The notes under the pieces were generated by a model. The model saw only the letters and a program-made list of their open reading frames with translations, did no database searches and had not been told where the DNA came from. DNA of 64,000 nucleotides, from contig CM043947.1 in NCBI GenBank assembly GCA_014529385.2, positions 122,360,391 through 122,424,390 on the forward strand, written 5' to 3'. The position numbers and the translations under genes are program-made. Position 1 is the stretch's first letter, and the number at the start of each line of letters is the position of its first letter. This DNA is from Adiantum capillus-veneris (Eukaryota > Streptophyta > Polypodiopsida > Polypodiales > Pteridaceae). Positions 42,291 to 54,640 of the stretch are shown here, piece by piece.

Positions 42291-44655
42291 TAGTGCTCGG
42301 GCTGCTTCGAAACGTATCGGCAATGATCAAGCAAACCAACTATATATTTAAGAAAGAGAGAGAAAGGGGGAGGGGGTGCTTGTTGCATTAATACCTTCTT
42401 ACAAATCTGTCATGACAAATCAAAGTGAGATTAGTACTTGTTCAACATAGCTTGCGTAAATTTCACCACAACACATCACAAGAAAAGCCACCCAAATCAC
42501 TGTCTTAAGGCCAGGGGAGTCCTCTCCACCCTGTCGCCCTCTTACAGTATGTGGGATTTATGGCTAGATTGATGACAACACCAGAGACAAGCTATCAAGA
42601 ACTTAAAAGAAAACACCAAGACACTTACGCATCATTGTTGTCCATTACTTCACGTTGGAAGGGAGACAAAGTATCCAAGCTTAGTCCAAATCCACCCTCC
42701 TTGATTCAGCGAATGTTGGGCTTACACTAGTAGGAAAAATGATAGATTTCCTACTCTCAATTGAATGATCACTCTCTCTCTTACAATGGCATAGATTTCC
42801 CTTGCTAATCCCCTATTACAACACATGCACATGCATAAGACAATGAGCTTCCACTCAAGAGCTCCTTCTAGAGAGGTTGAGCTTGGCTTCTCAAGCTATA
42901 GCATAGTGCTCTTGCTTATGGCCTTTCCTTATGCTAGCTACACCCTCCTTTTATAGCAATTTTGAAGGCTAGGGTTACTCCTCTAACCATGGTTGGGTTA
43001 GATTTTCAGCAATTTATCTAATTTCTTTTGCTTGGAATTATCAAGAAGTTGGTGGGGAAAGAGAGAGGAGAGAAATGGAGGTGATAGGACTTTTCATAGT
43101 GGGTTAGTGTTAGTAGAGTTAGTATTAATTTACAAATGGAATTGAATATTTACAATGGGAGTATCCATGTAGGATACAAATAAGGAAGAAAAACTCTTAA
43201 GAGGTAAGAAAAGGTGGATTTCTTACAAGGTTGATGCTCCAAGTGTCTTGAGTAGAGCCAACTTTGACGCTTGTTGACGGTCCACTAGCTTTGACGGTAC
43301 ATTTTTTCTCCACTCTTGACCTTCCTTGAGAGCCAAGGTAATTGAAGCTGAGTAATCAACCACCATGATGCTGTCTTTTAAGAGAAGAGGCTGAATTTTG
43401 TGGTTTTTTGATAGATATGGGTAATTTGGAGGAGGAAAAATGAGACTAGGTGGTCAATTTTGGAATGGAATTGTGTGTGGGAGGTATGAGTTCACCATGG
43501 TTTCTCTTATTCTTCAAGGTTGAGGAGAAGGTGAGTAGTGTGCAGAGAGGAGTGGTGAGAGAGATGGGGATGATGAGTGGAGAAGTGTGTGTGAAAGAGG
43601 AAAATGATAAAGTGGAAGAGAGAGTGTGGCTGCATAGCATGGGAAAACTGGGGTCCACTAAAAAAATCATAGCTCACAGCTGGTAGCTCCAAAAATCATG
43701 AAAAAATTTGGGGTGATTATTCAGAGCGTGGGCTACATTTTCTCTTTTGACCACCGCTCCAAATTCGGAGTGGAGATAGGTGCCAAAATTCTCACCAAAA
43801 AGCCTGTTTTTTAGGCCTGCAAAAGTCTTTTTGTGGTCCCCTCCTTTGTTGAATTTGTACAATGCATCCAAAGGTGAGCCCCTCCTTTGTCATATTATAA
43901 TACAAAGCATTCAAGTTGCCCTTGACCCATGCATGGAGGAGGATTATTGGTGAAATAAGAAATATATACATGGTGGGACTAGTGTATGGACTATTCATGG
44001 GCTTTAGCTCAATGAGCACATGGTGTTAGAATAATGAGTAAAAATAATAATAAAAATATGGAGGAGTTATGGATATGGAAAGATATTGGAATCATATGAT
44101 ATGGTCCCTCCTTGAATTATTTTGGGTGAAAGAGGAAAATGTATGCAAGTAAATAATATAATAAAAGTAACCAATGAGTAGAAATCAATTTTTTGTTTTC
44201 ACGCGGGTGAGGGTGAAAATGTGGGAGTGATTTGTATAAAGGAAAAATATGAGGTTAGAGTATGTACATATTGGCAAAAAAATAAAATTATGGTGTAAGA
44301 GGATGAAAGAAGGTGTACATAGGTTTAATAAAACACACACCTAAGTAGAAATATTTAAATAAAATACCAAAATAATTATAAAAAATCCCTATATTTAGGC
44401 CATATATACAATGAAATATTTACACACAATGAGGCCATAATATACTTTTATTTTTTTATTTTTTTTATTTTTTTTGGCTCACCTAGCCCAGTGACTAGCT
44501 AGCTGAGGGTTTTTAAGAAAATATGGGAAAAGTCCCGTGACTCACGCACGCCTATGTACAGTGAAATGGTAGGGATAGCCAGAGTGTTTGGGTGATTTTG
44601 GTAGGGTGAGGTAACTCACTGTGGCAATTACAAAGAGCCGAAAAAACGGCTATCA
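41997..44655 (-). repeat. Tat 5' LTR
   Basis: 2659 bp, same length as 32367-35025 at offset 9630. I found no difference in the lines I compared. The TATA-like TATAAAA (minus strand) at 42949-42955 would drive the genomic RNA. Confidence 0.95.
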
Positions 44656-46698
44656 ATACATACGAGAGGGAGTGTTTTGGGGTGTAGCCTCTCAGGACGA
44701 GAAAGCCCAACGAGAGGAAGGAGAGTCAGTGAGAGACTTTATTAGTCGCTTAAAGCACTTGAATTCTCGTTGTCCAAATGAGCGCTTCAATAATAACCAA
44801 TTGCTTGATAGATTCATTAGGGGATTACGACATGAGGATATCTACAATGGCCTAGTCATTAGAGGTATCACCACTTGGGAAGCAGTCACCACCAATGCGA
44901 TCCAATTGGAGGATAATTTAATGATTCAAGGAGAAAGAGTGTCTGTTGAGCCTAAATCTATTAGCTCACAAGCATCAGGGCATCAACCAATGACCCTAAA
45001 GCCTATTGCTAAGGAACCAATGATATCTGAGATGACTTTAGCAGATCTCACTAAGGCTATTCAAGAGAGTCTTAGAGACAATCGTGCTCCGCAAAACAAT
45101 CATATGTATCCAAGAAGGGAGCAACAATGGTGCTCAGTATGCTATGGTCCCCATAGTACCAGTGAATGTCCTACTTTTAGAGTGAAATTCAATGGGAATT
45201 GCAATGCCTGTGCAAGGTATGGTCATCAAGCTAAGGATTGCATAGTATTTAAGCCTGCGATGACCAATAGACCCAACCTTAGCATGGACAGACACACCTC
45301 AAGTGCCTGCATTGATGCCGGCCCCACCTCTTGAACAAACAGCATAACACATGGTCCTTAGGGCCCAAAATGTTGTTCAAACAACACCCTTACCACCTCC
45401 AGTGCTAGGACTGCAACAACCACATCCGAGAATCATTTCTGTGAATCAAGTAGGTTGTGAGTCATCTATGGCTTGTTTGGAAGGCTATGAGGAAGATATA
45501 GATCCTAATATTTCTTATGGGATGGATGTGCTTGAAGAAAGTCCACAATACTACATGGATGACTATTGGAGACAAGTCAAACCTGTCTATCAAGTAGTTG
45601 CTCTTGCTACAAGAGGCCAAAATATCAATTACACTGCTAAGAGACAACCTCTTCAATGCTATGAGTGTGGAGGTCCACATCGTGTAGCCGAGTGTCCTAT
45701 TAGGCTACAAAAGAATGCCACACTAATGCAAACCAATCAAGCGAGCATGTCTACAATGCCGATACTCATGTGTAATCGATGTGGCATAGATCATTTGATT
45801 GCCCAATGTCCAAATAATCCAAATGCACCGAAGATCACGCCATTCAACTTGATTGAAGTTACCAAGGAGCCATCACAAAGTACACCTGTGGTACCAGTAA
45901 ACGTACTCACACAATCGATGCTCCAAAAACAAAATTATATTCTTGAGGAAAGAGACACGGCATCAATTGCCCAATCTCAAAAAAAAAAAAACACGAAGGA
46001 AGAGATCGCAAAAAGCAGCGAAGTCAGACCCCAGACCCCAGTGCAGACCCCAGTTTAAAGACCAACATAGGGACTGGTGACGACCCCGTATATATGAACG
46101 ATGCTGAAGAGGATTCTGATTCAGGTGAAACATGGAGACCAAAATGACCACTAAGATAGAAACCAACAAGGAAGATCTTCATGAGCCACAATGGCCAGGA
46201 TCCAAGAAGAAGATAGGAACTTATCCAAACCCTACAGAGGAGATTGATCGAGTCAAGAAATTAAGGAGTTTGGTAGAAGGTACCCAAAGGGATCTAGAAC
46301 CAGCACAAATCCAGATTACAGACACCGTGTTCCCTACGCAACAACAACCTCACCAAGTCCATAGACCCTTAGCCATACCTAGTGTCATCCAAGAAGAAAG
46401 TGACTTAAAGTCATGGGAAAGTGGGTGTACTCACTTCTTGATGGAAAGAATGTTTACAGAGGGACTACCTGATCCTATTGAAAAAATGGAGATCACATCT
46501 TCCCCACGTCAATGGATTGAAGCCCAAAAGGTGCCGTTAAACATTGCCAAATTTATTGATTTCATGTCTTCAAAAGTTAGAACCACCATCATGTCCAAAC
46601 TATATAAAGACCCTGAGCTAGTCTCAGCTCTTCGAGCCTTCCTCAATGGAGAACTGAAGTTTGGGCTACCACAATTTGCACAGATGGATGGAGTTTGA
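44656..46698 (+). pseudogene. host element gag, C-terminal part with four zinc knuckles
   Basis: It continues the gag domain split by the Tat element: 'GESVRDFISRLKHLNSRCPNERFNNNQLLDRFIRGLR' (about 44720-44830). Four zinc knuckles follow: CSVCYGPHSTSEC, CNACARYGHQAKDC, CYECGGPHRVAEC and CNRCGIDHLIAQC (about 45130-45810). Three have three residues, not four, between the second Cys and the His. The frame changes at about 45335 and 46060, so the gene is broken. The last part (46132-46698) is a linker before the protease with no motif I know. Confidence 0.75.
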
Positions 46699-46849
46699 GA
46701 GATGCCAATAGAGGAGGAACACTTAGATCCACAACCCAACAGAGATGAGAACCTTGTTATAAAAATACCTCTTAACAAGTTGGGACAATACTTTGGGGGT
46801 GATGAATCCAATGCGACCATACCAATCACTACTAAGGGATTTACTGTGA

Positions 46850-47194
46850 AGGGGAATCCTTGATGGTGGCGCTCGGGTTAGCATTGTGACTAAAAATTGC
46901 TGGGAAACTATGGGAAGACCTCATCTTGCGACCACAACCATAGTAGTGAAGATGGCCAATGGGTCTATTGTTAAACCTATTGGGATGCTAGAAGATCTCA
47001 AGATCAAGTTCTTTGGACATAAAATAAGGATTACCTTCATTGTTATGGATTTCTCCAAACACACTATGGCATCGGAGATGATCTTAGGACGTCCTTTCAT
47101 GAGGGAAGAAAAAATGGTGCATGACTGGTCTAAAAACCATGTCTACTTGCAGTTCCACGATTTTGTCATTAGAGTGGATCTTGTGACTGGTTGA
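46850..47194 (+). pseudogene. host element protease
   Basis: The translation gives LDGGARVSIVTKNCW at about 46860-46905, the active site of a retropepsin (DGGA), followed by 'GRPFMREEKMVHDW' at about 47090-47130, which matches the conserved GRPWL block. The frame is open from 46850 to the stop at 47194 but is shifted against the upstream gag. No RT follows. Confidence 0.7.
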
Positions 47195-48270
47195 GCACAT
47201 CCTCTAGGAAACAGGTTTATAATTGATCATAGATCTAACACCAAAGTTCACTCGGCCCCATTGTAGTATTGTTACACGTGTAAAGCGGACACTAATGTTG
47301 GGGAATATTCTCCTTATATGGACTACGTGGGATGACTGAGTCGGACAATGTGGATTGGGTCCACCTAGTAGCAACCATAGACACTTGGGGAAACAAGGGG
47401 ACGACCTGGGTAACACCTGAGGGGGATGAAATGCATGTACCCTTAAATATGCTAGAAGCAATGCATATAGCTTCTGACAAGACTCATCCTCATATAACAA
47501 AGAGAACATACAAGTGTCTCCCTAAATCTTCTTTAGCGACCATAGCTAGTGCTAAAAAACAGAGGCCTTGTAAGAAACGTTCCACTCGCCCCAAGAAATG
47601 TAAAGAAACGTTGCATTGGATTTCTAAAAAACTATTGGAAGCCCAAGGCTACTATCAAGGAAATGATCAAATCTAAGTGCCAAAACGTAGAGTTTGTTCT
47701 TACTTGTCACCTAACCCATGTGAACCCAATCCCGTAGCTCCAAAACGAATCAACGATCACGAAAAACAAAAAATCACAGAATGCTACACACCCACTCCAG
47801 AGCTAGTTTGGGTGCTAAAGAAAGAACGATTTGTTCCACCTAGCTCAAGAACAAGGAAGTCAAATGAAGCTTCTTTCTCTTCATGTACGGAAATAAAAGC
47901 TTATCCACCTACAATAGTGGACCTCCATAAAGCTACAAAGGATTCCACACCTCCCAGTGTTCAAGAATCACCTGATGAACCACTTCAAGTTCAATCCTGG
48001 GAGAGTACCTTACCACCCTTGCAACTCGACGAGGCACCTAGGGTAATAGAAAAACTACTGGCAAAAATCCTCACCTATTACCAACTGGAACAATTGGTTT
48101 CAAAGGGTGACGAGCACATTTCAAACGGAATAATCTACCCAAGGAAGGGGGAGTTTTTGCTGATAGTCAACATTCACTCACTCCCCTCTCAACCTTCCTC
48201 CTTGACCTCTCAATCACCAATCTTAGGGAATGTATATATAAATCCTTATACTCACAGAAAACAAAAATAA
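47195..48270 (+). pseudogene. host element region downstream of protease, unknown
   Basis: Frames 47332-47676 and 47677-48270 are charged and Pro/Ser-rich. They show no RT, RNase H or integrase motif. One part ('LWVLKKERFVPPSSRTRK', near 47800) looks like a linker. They may be coding sequence particular to this non-autonomous element or the remains of a large deletion. Confidence 0.4.
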
Positions 48271-49710
48271 TAAAGAACAAGAGCAATTAGCAAACGAGTA
48301 TGCACAATAAAAGTCAAAACATTGACCCAAACCTGTATACACATTCACATTCGGTACACTGAAACAGAAACCTATGTCATAAAACACCTTTGATCCTCAT
48401 CACTCGAGTGATGGAGTGTAGGTAGAATTAGTATGATAGGAGTGTTTCTGTTTTAGAGTTGTGTTTCCTAGTGTGTACAGGAATGTGTTATTGTGGTTAG
48501 GATTTGGACCTTCATGGAATCTTTCTCTCGTTCACACTTCAAATCAAGCGCGGCCATCAACACAAACAGGTGTTTCTTGTCCATTAGCATTGCCCCTTAT
48601 CTTTTTTGCATCCATGTTTGTCTGCTTTGATTGTGATTGGTAGCATAATATTCAGTGCCTTTGTTTAGTATCAAGCATTAAATTCAATGTAATTTATGTC
48701 ATAATCACTTGTCTAGGTTTAAAAATCAAGCAGTCCGACTAAGCTAGTTTGATCAAGCTAGGTGTTAGAAATCTTTTCTTAATACCATGGAGAATGCCTT
48801 CGTAATAATTAATGGTTACTTAGGTTCTTAATCCGATTTCGGCAGCATTGTGTGAAATGTACTAGGGCTTTCTAGTGGGCTTAGTCCCTATTTACCTTTA
48901 GCTTAAGTATTATAAAGGGAGTTTACTAGTGTGATGAGCCTGGGGAGGGTAACAGTGTTATATGACCCCCCAAAGTTACAAAATTAAAATGCTGAAAACG
49001 AGCAAACAAAAAATCAAAGTGCCACAATGTAAAATCTTAAGCTGGAAGAGAAACCTCAGCTTGATTTGGTACTCCACTCACATGTATTGCCTATGGTACT
49101 AGAGCCCTAGAGGTTCCCAGTGTGGGCGCTTTTCCTTGAAAAGTAAAAAACCCAAGGCATTCAAAATAAGCACACACATCAAAATTGAAACAATGTGAAA
49201 AGACTTTGGGGGGTTAAAGGAAAGTAAATAAGTCAGGCGATGATTTCATGAGCAATTCCTTTTATCGTAGCTTAACTACAAGATCTTTTAGGTATAGCCT
49301 CTAGTCAGCCCTCGGACATGAAATACTTGGCTCTCACGATTAAACAACTTAATTGACCAGAGAAAATTGAGAAGCTTGCCCATGGTATTAATAGTCAATC
49401 TTTAGTGCCTTTCGATCGTTAAATTGGTGACCTCAGACTTGTTTAACTTTTATCTTTACAACTGTTTATGTGTTTGATTATATTGCAATTAAATGTTTAT
49501 TGCTGACAAATGGTTTAGAATTATGCTACCAATCAATTTGTCTACCTAAAACTGCATATGATTTTTAATTTTATATGAGAATGCAATTACTGTGCCAATG
49601 TTGTTTGATTTTGCAGTGACTGAAGAAGGCTAAGGACATTCATCTCAAATGATCTTCCACCTCAACGAACGATCTTCAACTCAATAGCTCCCGATGACGG
49701 AATCTACATC
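48271..49710 (+). other. non-coding 3' region of the host element
   Basis: No gene seen. It is A+T-rich with T-rich tracts and leads up to a polypurine tract. Confidence 0.45.
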
Positions 49711-49723
49711 AGGAAGGGGGGCA
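49711..49723 (+). other. host element polypurine tract
   Basis: AGGAAGGGGGGCA lies directly before TGTTAACCC. Confidence 0.7.
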
Positions 49724-50614
<891 letters not shown>

Positions 50615-51055
50615 TGTTACCATATACATGTGGTAGTGATGTGTGTGAACACACTAGGACCATCGGGGCATTTTTTCCCTCTTTAGGAGGTTTTTTCCCC
50701 CGTGCATTGTATATACGCCCATCACTCTAGGGCTATCTATCTTTACATTGCACACTAAGTAACACACTCTCTATTGTGTGCCTTGAGCTTCCTTCGTCTT
50801 CTCCAAGTTGTGTGTGTTTCTCTGCAACCCTAATTCCAACAATTGGTATCAGAGCAGGTCACATCCTCCCGGGCTTAGTCGCCAGCTACTCCAGCACACG
50901 CCTGCTCACTTTCTCCGATTTCAGTGAGCTTTGGTGAGCGTTCGCAGGTCGATAAATATTTTGGGATAGCTCAAAGAGCTTAGTCTGCTCAGAATTTTGA
51001 TTTGGGCTCATTTCAGCCTCCGTTTCCACTACGGGCAGTACTGCACAGGCTATTT
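50615..51055 (+). mobile_element. 5' end of a second copia copy (LTR, PBS, leader)
   Basis: LTR 50615-50841 (227 bp, TGTTAC...CCAACA) matches the copia LTRs with a few substitutions. The PBS TGGTATCAGAGC lies at 50844-50855. The leader matches 9523-9736 (minus) until about 51055, where similarity stops before the Gag start. The rest of the element is missing. Confidence 0.9.
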
Positions 51056-51247
51056 TGCACTATTTTAGCCATAACTTTTGCATATGAACTCCAAATTTAG
51101 TTCTCAAATGGTCCATGGGTGGTGCTTGATGAGCTCTCTCCAATGAGTACCCATGTTGAATAGTTTTGGTAAGATCTTCATGGTGTTTTTTAGGTTTCCC
51201 CTTTTTAGATCCTTACACAACTCTTTTTTCATCCAAATTGGCCCTAA

Positions 51248-52970
51248 TGGATTTTCTCATGTAAAACTGATCATTTAATATGGGGAAGTACCAGGGGAGA
51301 AAAAGCTAGAATTTTGGTAAGGCTAGCATACTAGTCTCAGTAGGGATCGAAAGGAGGGAAAATAGGGATCCAAAGAGGGACCATTTGCAAAAAATCAATG
51401 TGCATGAATGGTTCTTCAAAGACCTTAGGGTTTAGCCCATTAAGACTTCCAAAAAGCTTAGGTTCCAAAATTAAATGAAATGCCCAATGGTCAAGCCTTA
51501 GGGAAATTTGGATGCTTGTGGGAAGACACAAAAGTCTTCCCACATCCCTATCAAGGAGGAGACGAGCCATTTTTGTAGGGGATGAGAGAGAAACTCACAC
51601 ACACACACACACACGCTCAAGGCTTCCCTTTACACAAAGGGCATAGTGAACACATGTCAGGTTCCTAACCCAGTTGCCCCCAAGGTGCATTCAAATCCTA
51701 TTGGATGGCCATAGAGGTGGACCAATGAAAATTACGCTAGAGTAAATTTAGTCTAATTTATTTAAAAACATTTGATAAAAGAACCAATAGAAATTTAGCT
51801 CTCTAGAAGACTATTGGACAGTCTACCAAGGGGTCCAATGAGCATTCAGCAGCCCAATGACTTGATTGATTCCTATTGGCCAAAAGACTAAGAGGTCCAA
51901 TGAGAGTCTAATTGATTTCAAAACACTTAATTATAGAACCAATAGAAATTAAGCTCTCTACAAGACTATTGGACAGTCTACCAAGGGGTCCAATGAGCAT
52001 TCAGCAGCCCAATGGCTTGACTGATTCCTATTGGCCAGAAGACTAAGAGGTCCAATGAGAGTTTAATTGAATTATTTAAATACCTAAATCTCTCACTAAA
52101 GGGGAAAGAGGGACACTTGTCACAAGGCTCTCCATGTGACCTCTTATTTCCTATTGGCTAAGCTTGGCATGAGCCAATGAGAGGCCGGCAAGAGGAAATA
52201 GCAAGAGGGGTCGACCAAGAGATAAAGGGGGCTGATTTTTGCAAGGCATTATCACACACACACTCACACAAGCTCATGTGTGAAGTAAATAAGACTATCT
52301 CCTTCTCAAGCTTTAATGGAAAGCTCATCATCTACTCCAAGCTTGTGAGAAGGGAGGCCTACACCAACAACTCCTGCCTTTGTGATGAAAGTCCAACCAA
52401 GAGCCAAGCTCCAATGCATACTCATATCCTCTACCACGCTACTTACTAATCTATGCTAAGCTATTAAGAGTGATTATGTGAGGAAAAATACTTCTTTCTC
52501 ATAAGAATACTCCTTCTTCCTCTAGATCTACTCTCATATCCCGCTAGCTCTCACCATCTTTGAAGGTGTGTGAGGTCTTGGTTCTAAGACCGTGAGGGAA
52601 TTGATGTCGTGTTTTCAAGTGTAAGCTTGGTGCTTGAAGCTTCCATATTCATTGCACCAGCAAGTTATTCAAGTAACACAAAGCATTGTATTGTAAAATA
52701 TCTCCCTTGATGGGGGAAACCTATAATACAAATCCTTTTGGAGGGGGGACCGGCTCCATGTAAATCTGGTCCTCAACTATTGTCAATAGCTTAATTTCTC
52801 TCTCTTTTTGAAGTATTGTTCATGCCTATCTAGCTAGGTGTTATGTTTTTGTTGCTCTCTCCATCCAAGCACTCTTGCTATGCTCATTAAAAATATATTC
52901 TTAATAAAATGCTCACTATGTCTATGTTATTTTCTGCTATACACAAGTTACTAGACCAATAAATGTTACA
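51248..52970 (+). repeat. 5' LTR of the chromovirus-like element (start approximate)
   Basis: 51248-52450 is repeated at 58619-59667. The end ...TGTTACA at 52970 lies directly before the PBS. The start is uncertain (51056-51248), because the 3' copy lies next to a truncated integrase. The U3 holds a ~155-bp tandem duplication (51750-52060) rich in CCAAT/ATTGG, present once in the 3' LTR. Confidence 0.8.
51750..52060 (+). repeat. two tandem copies of a ~155-bp CCAAT-rich unit
   Basis: Unit 1 about 51750-51906, unit 2 about 51907-52060; the shared core includes 'gactattggacagtctacca'. The 3' LTR has a single copy (about 59110-59270). Confidence 0.85.
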
Positions 52971-52971
52971 T

Positions 52972-52983
52972 TGGTATTAGAGC
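52972..52983 (+). other. primer-binding site (tRNA-iMet type)
   Basis: TGGTATTAGAGC one base after the LTR end, one mismatch to the initiator tRNA-Met PBS. Confidence 0.8.
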
Positions 52984-53397
52984 ACAAGGTTTCTCTTTTC
53001 TTGCTCAAGGAGAGAGGTCATCAAGATGACTATGAATGATTGGTATTACTAATTGTAATTGAGTATGTAGAATAGGGATTTTCTAGCCTTGCAATGCGCC
53101 TACTTTGTGCAGATAACGGGCCATCACCGTTGACAGCTATGGTCTTAATAGTGGAGTCCTATGGGGCTTGCCTACGGCTTATGCCTACGGCTTAACCACT
53201 ATTGAGCTATTAGAAGCTTGATAGGAGCCGATGTTGTTTAGGTGGTGAAAGACCCTCTCTTCTATTCCTTGCAATTAATGATATTCAAGCCACGGGTACC
53301 AGAGCTTGAGTGCTTTTCTAAAGGGTTAAGAGGAGTAGCAACTAGGGCTTGAAGTGCCAAAGCACACTTAAAAATTTTACACCTAAAATTTGTTAGA

Positions 53398-54640
53398 ATG
53401 GATGACAATAGTAAAGAGAGTTAAATTAATGTTGATAGCTTTGATTTCGCTAATGAGCAGGCTACTAATGATGCCCCTCTGCTTATTTTAATTACCTTGT
53501 TACCAGGCTTCAACAAGCCATGGGCAATCCATCTCTCCAAGGTGAAGTCCAACAGAAGCTACGTACTCACGGGATTCTCCAAAATCCCCACCAAGAAGAG
53601 AGGTACCTAGGAAGCCTCCTTGTGAGACTTCCAAAAGAGGCCTCTCTCCAATAAGGGAAGAAGAAGAGGATCCGAACGAAGGGCTCAAAATTCTACTACT
53701 TGACGACGAAACTGCTTCCCAAAGGAGAGCTCAAGTTTTAGTTGTAGAGCCCTCACCAAAAGAACAAGAAAGAAGTGAGTCTCCTGCCACCTCGGCGGAG
53801 ATGGCTCCACGAAGACGGTGGGCAAAACGCTCTCCAACACCCCTAGACAGAGAAGACCATTGCACACTTCTCTACACCATAATTCAAAGAGGGACGAGAG
53901 AAAACAAGAGAAGAAAAAGGCGAGAAAGAGGTCTCCATCTTCTTTATCCTCTTCATCTTCTGAAGAAAGTGATGGTGCAGACAAGGAAGAACAAGGAAAT
54001 AAAAAGGCGAAAAAGAGGTCACCCTCTTCTCCATCCTCCTCAAACTCTTCCTCTTCTGAAGAAAGTGATGGTGCAGCTCTTGAACCACCTAAAAGAAGAG
54101 GCCATAGGAAATCCTATGCCGCATGGAAGAGGTCGTCCAAAATCAAAAAGTTCAAAGAGGGAGGAAAGAACATCTCTTTCCTTACCTACAATGGAACCTT
54201 TAGTGCTACAGACAAAGTCTTGGCCTTCATCCAACAATTCAATGCGGCGTTTGGAGATGAGGTCTTCACAAAGTCCTCTAAGCTACGTCATGTAGCTATG
54301 CATTTTCAAAAGTCTACGGGCAAACGGTGAAGCTCCACAAACGTGTAAAGCTCTAAGAGCCTCCATCATGAAGTAGTTTTTTGCTACCAATGCCAAAGAC
54401 AAAGTACTCACCGAATGGAAAATTTTGAAGCTCTCTCCCTACAAATCTATTCACAAATATGTAGAAAAGTTTTTGGATTTACATCTCAAAGCCATTGTCT
54501 TCAAAAAGATGGATTTTGGAGAGCAAAAACAACAGTTTTGTGCGGGTTTAACTGAAGATATGGTGGAGTATGTCAACTCCCAAAGGCCACACACCATTTT
54601 TTTTGTCATACACCATACCATGGTGGATTCATGAGTCAAT
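53398..54640 (+). pseudogene. chromovirus-like gag, decayed
   Basis: The plus-strand pieces 53818-54330 and 54425-54634 give a gag protein. A basic/Ser-rich region has two copies of a 'KK(A/R)KRSPSS...SSEESDGA' block (about 53905-54080). A capsid-like part follows: 'ISFLTYNGTFSATDKVLAFIQQFNAAF', 'KLRHVAMHF', then after a shift 'SIHKYVEKFLDLHLKAIVF' and 'QFCAGLTEDMVEYV'. Stops after 53424 and 54330 and several shifts make it inactive. Confidence 0.75.

Larger units (their letters stand above)
32367..44655 (-). mobile_element. complete Tat-lineage Ty3/gypsy element with accessory gene cassette
   Basis: 12,289 bp, minus strand. Two LTRs of 2659 bp each, identical at every line I compared. A PBS, four accessory frames, gag, pol and a polypurine tract follow in order. 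The flanks are consistent with a target-site duplication: AATAC at 32362-32366 and again at 44655-44659 (the last LTR base is shared, so 4 or 5 bp). The insertion splits the gag of the host element. Two RNase H domains place it in the Tat lineage. All large frames are open, so it is a candidate autonomous, recently active element. Confidence 0.95.

Noticed and set aside
32367-44655. Possibility that the two identical 2.66-kb LTRs are an assembly duplication
   Set aside because: Outer flanks are different, a target-site repeat is present, and the host gag continues across the element.
47195-48270. Search for RT or integrase downstream of the host protease
   Set aside because: None of the usual blocks (VDYR, FGL.NAP, xxDD, D/D/E) is present in any frame.
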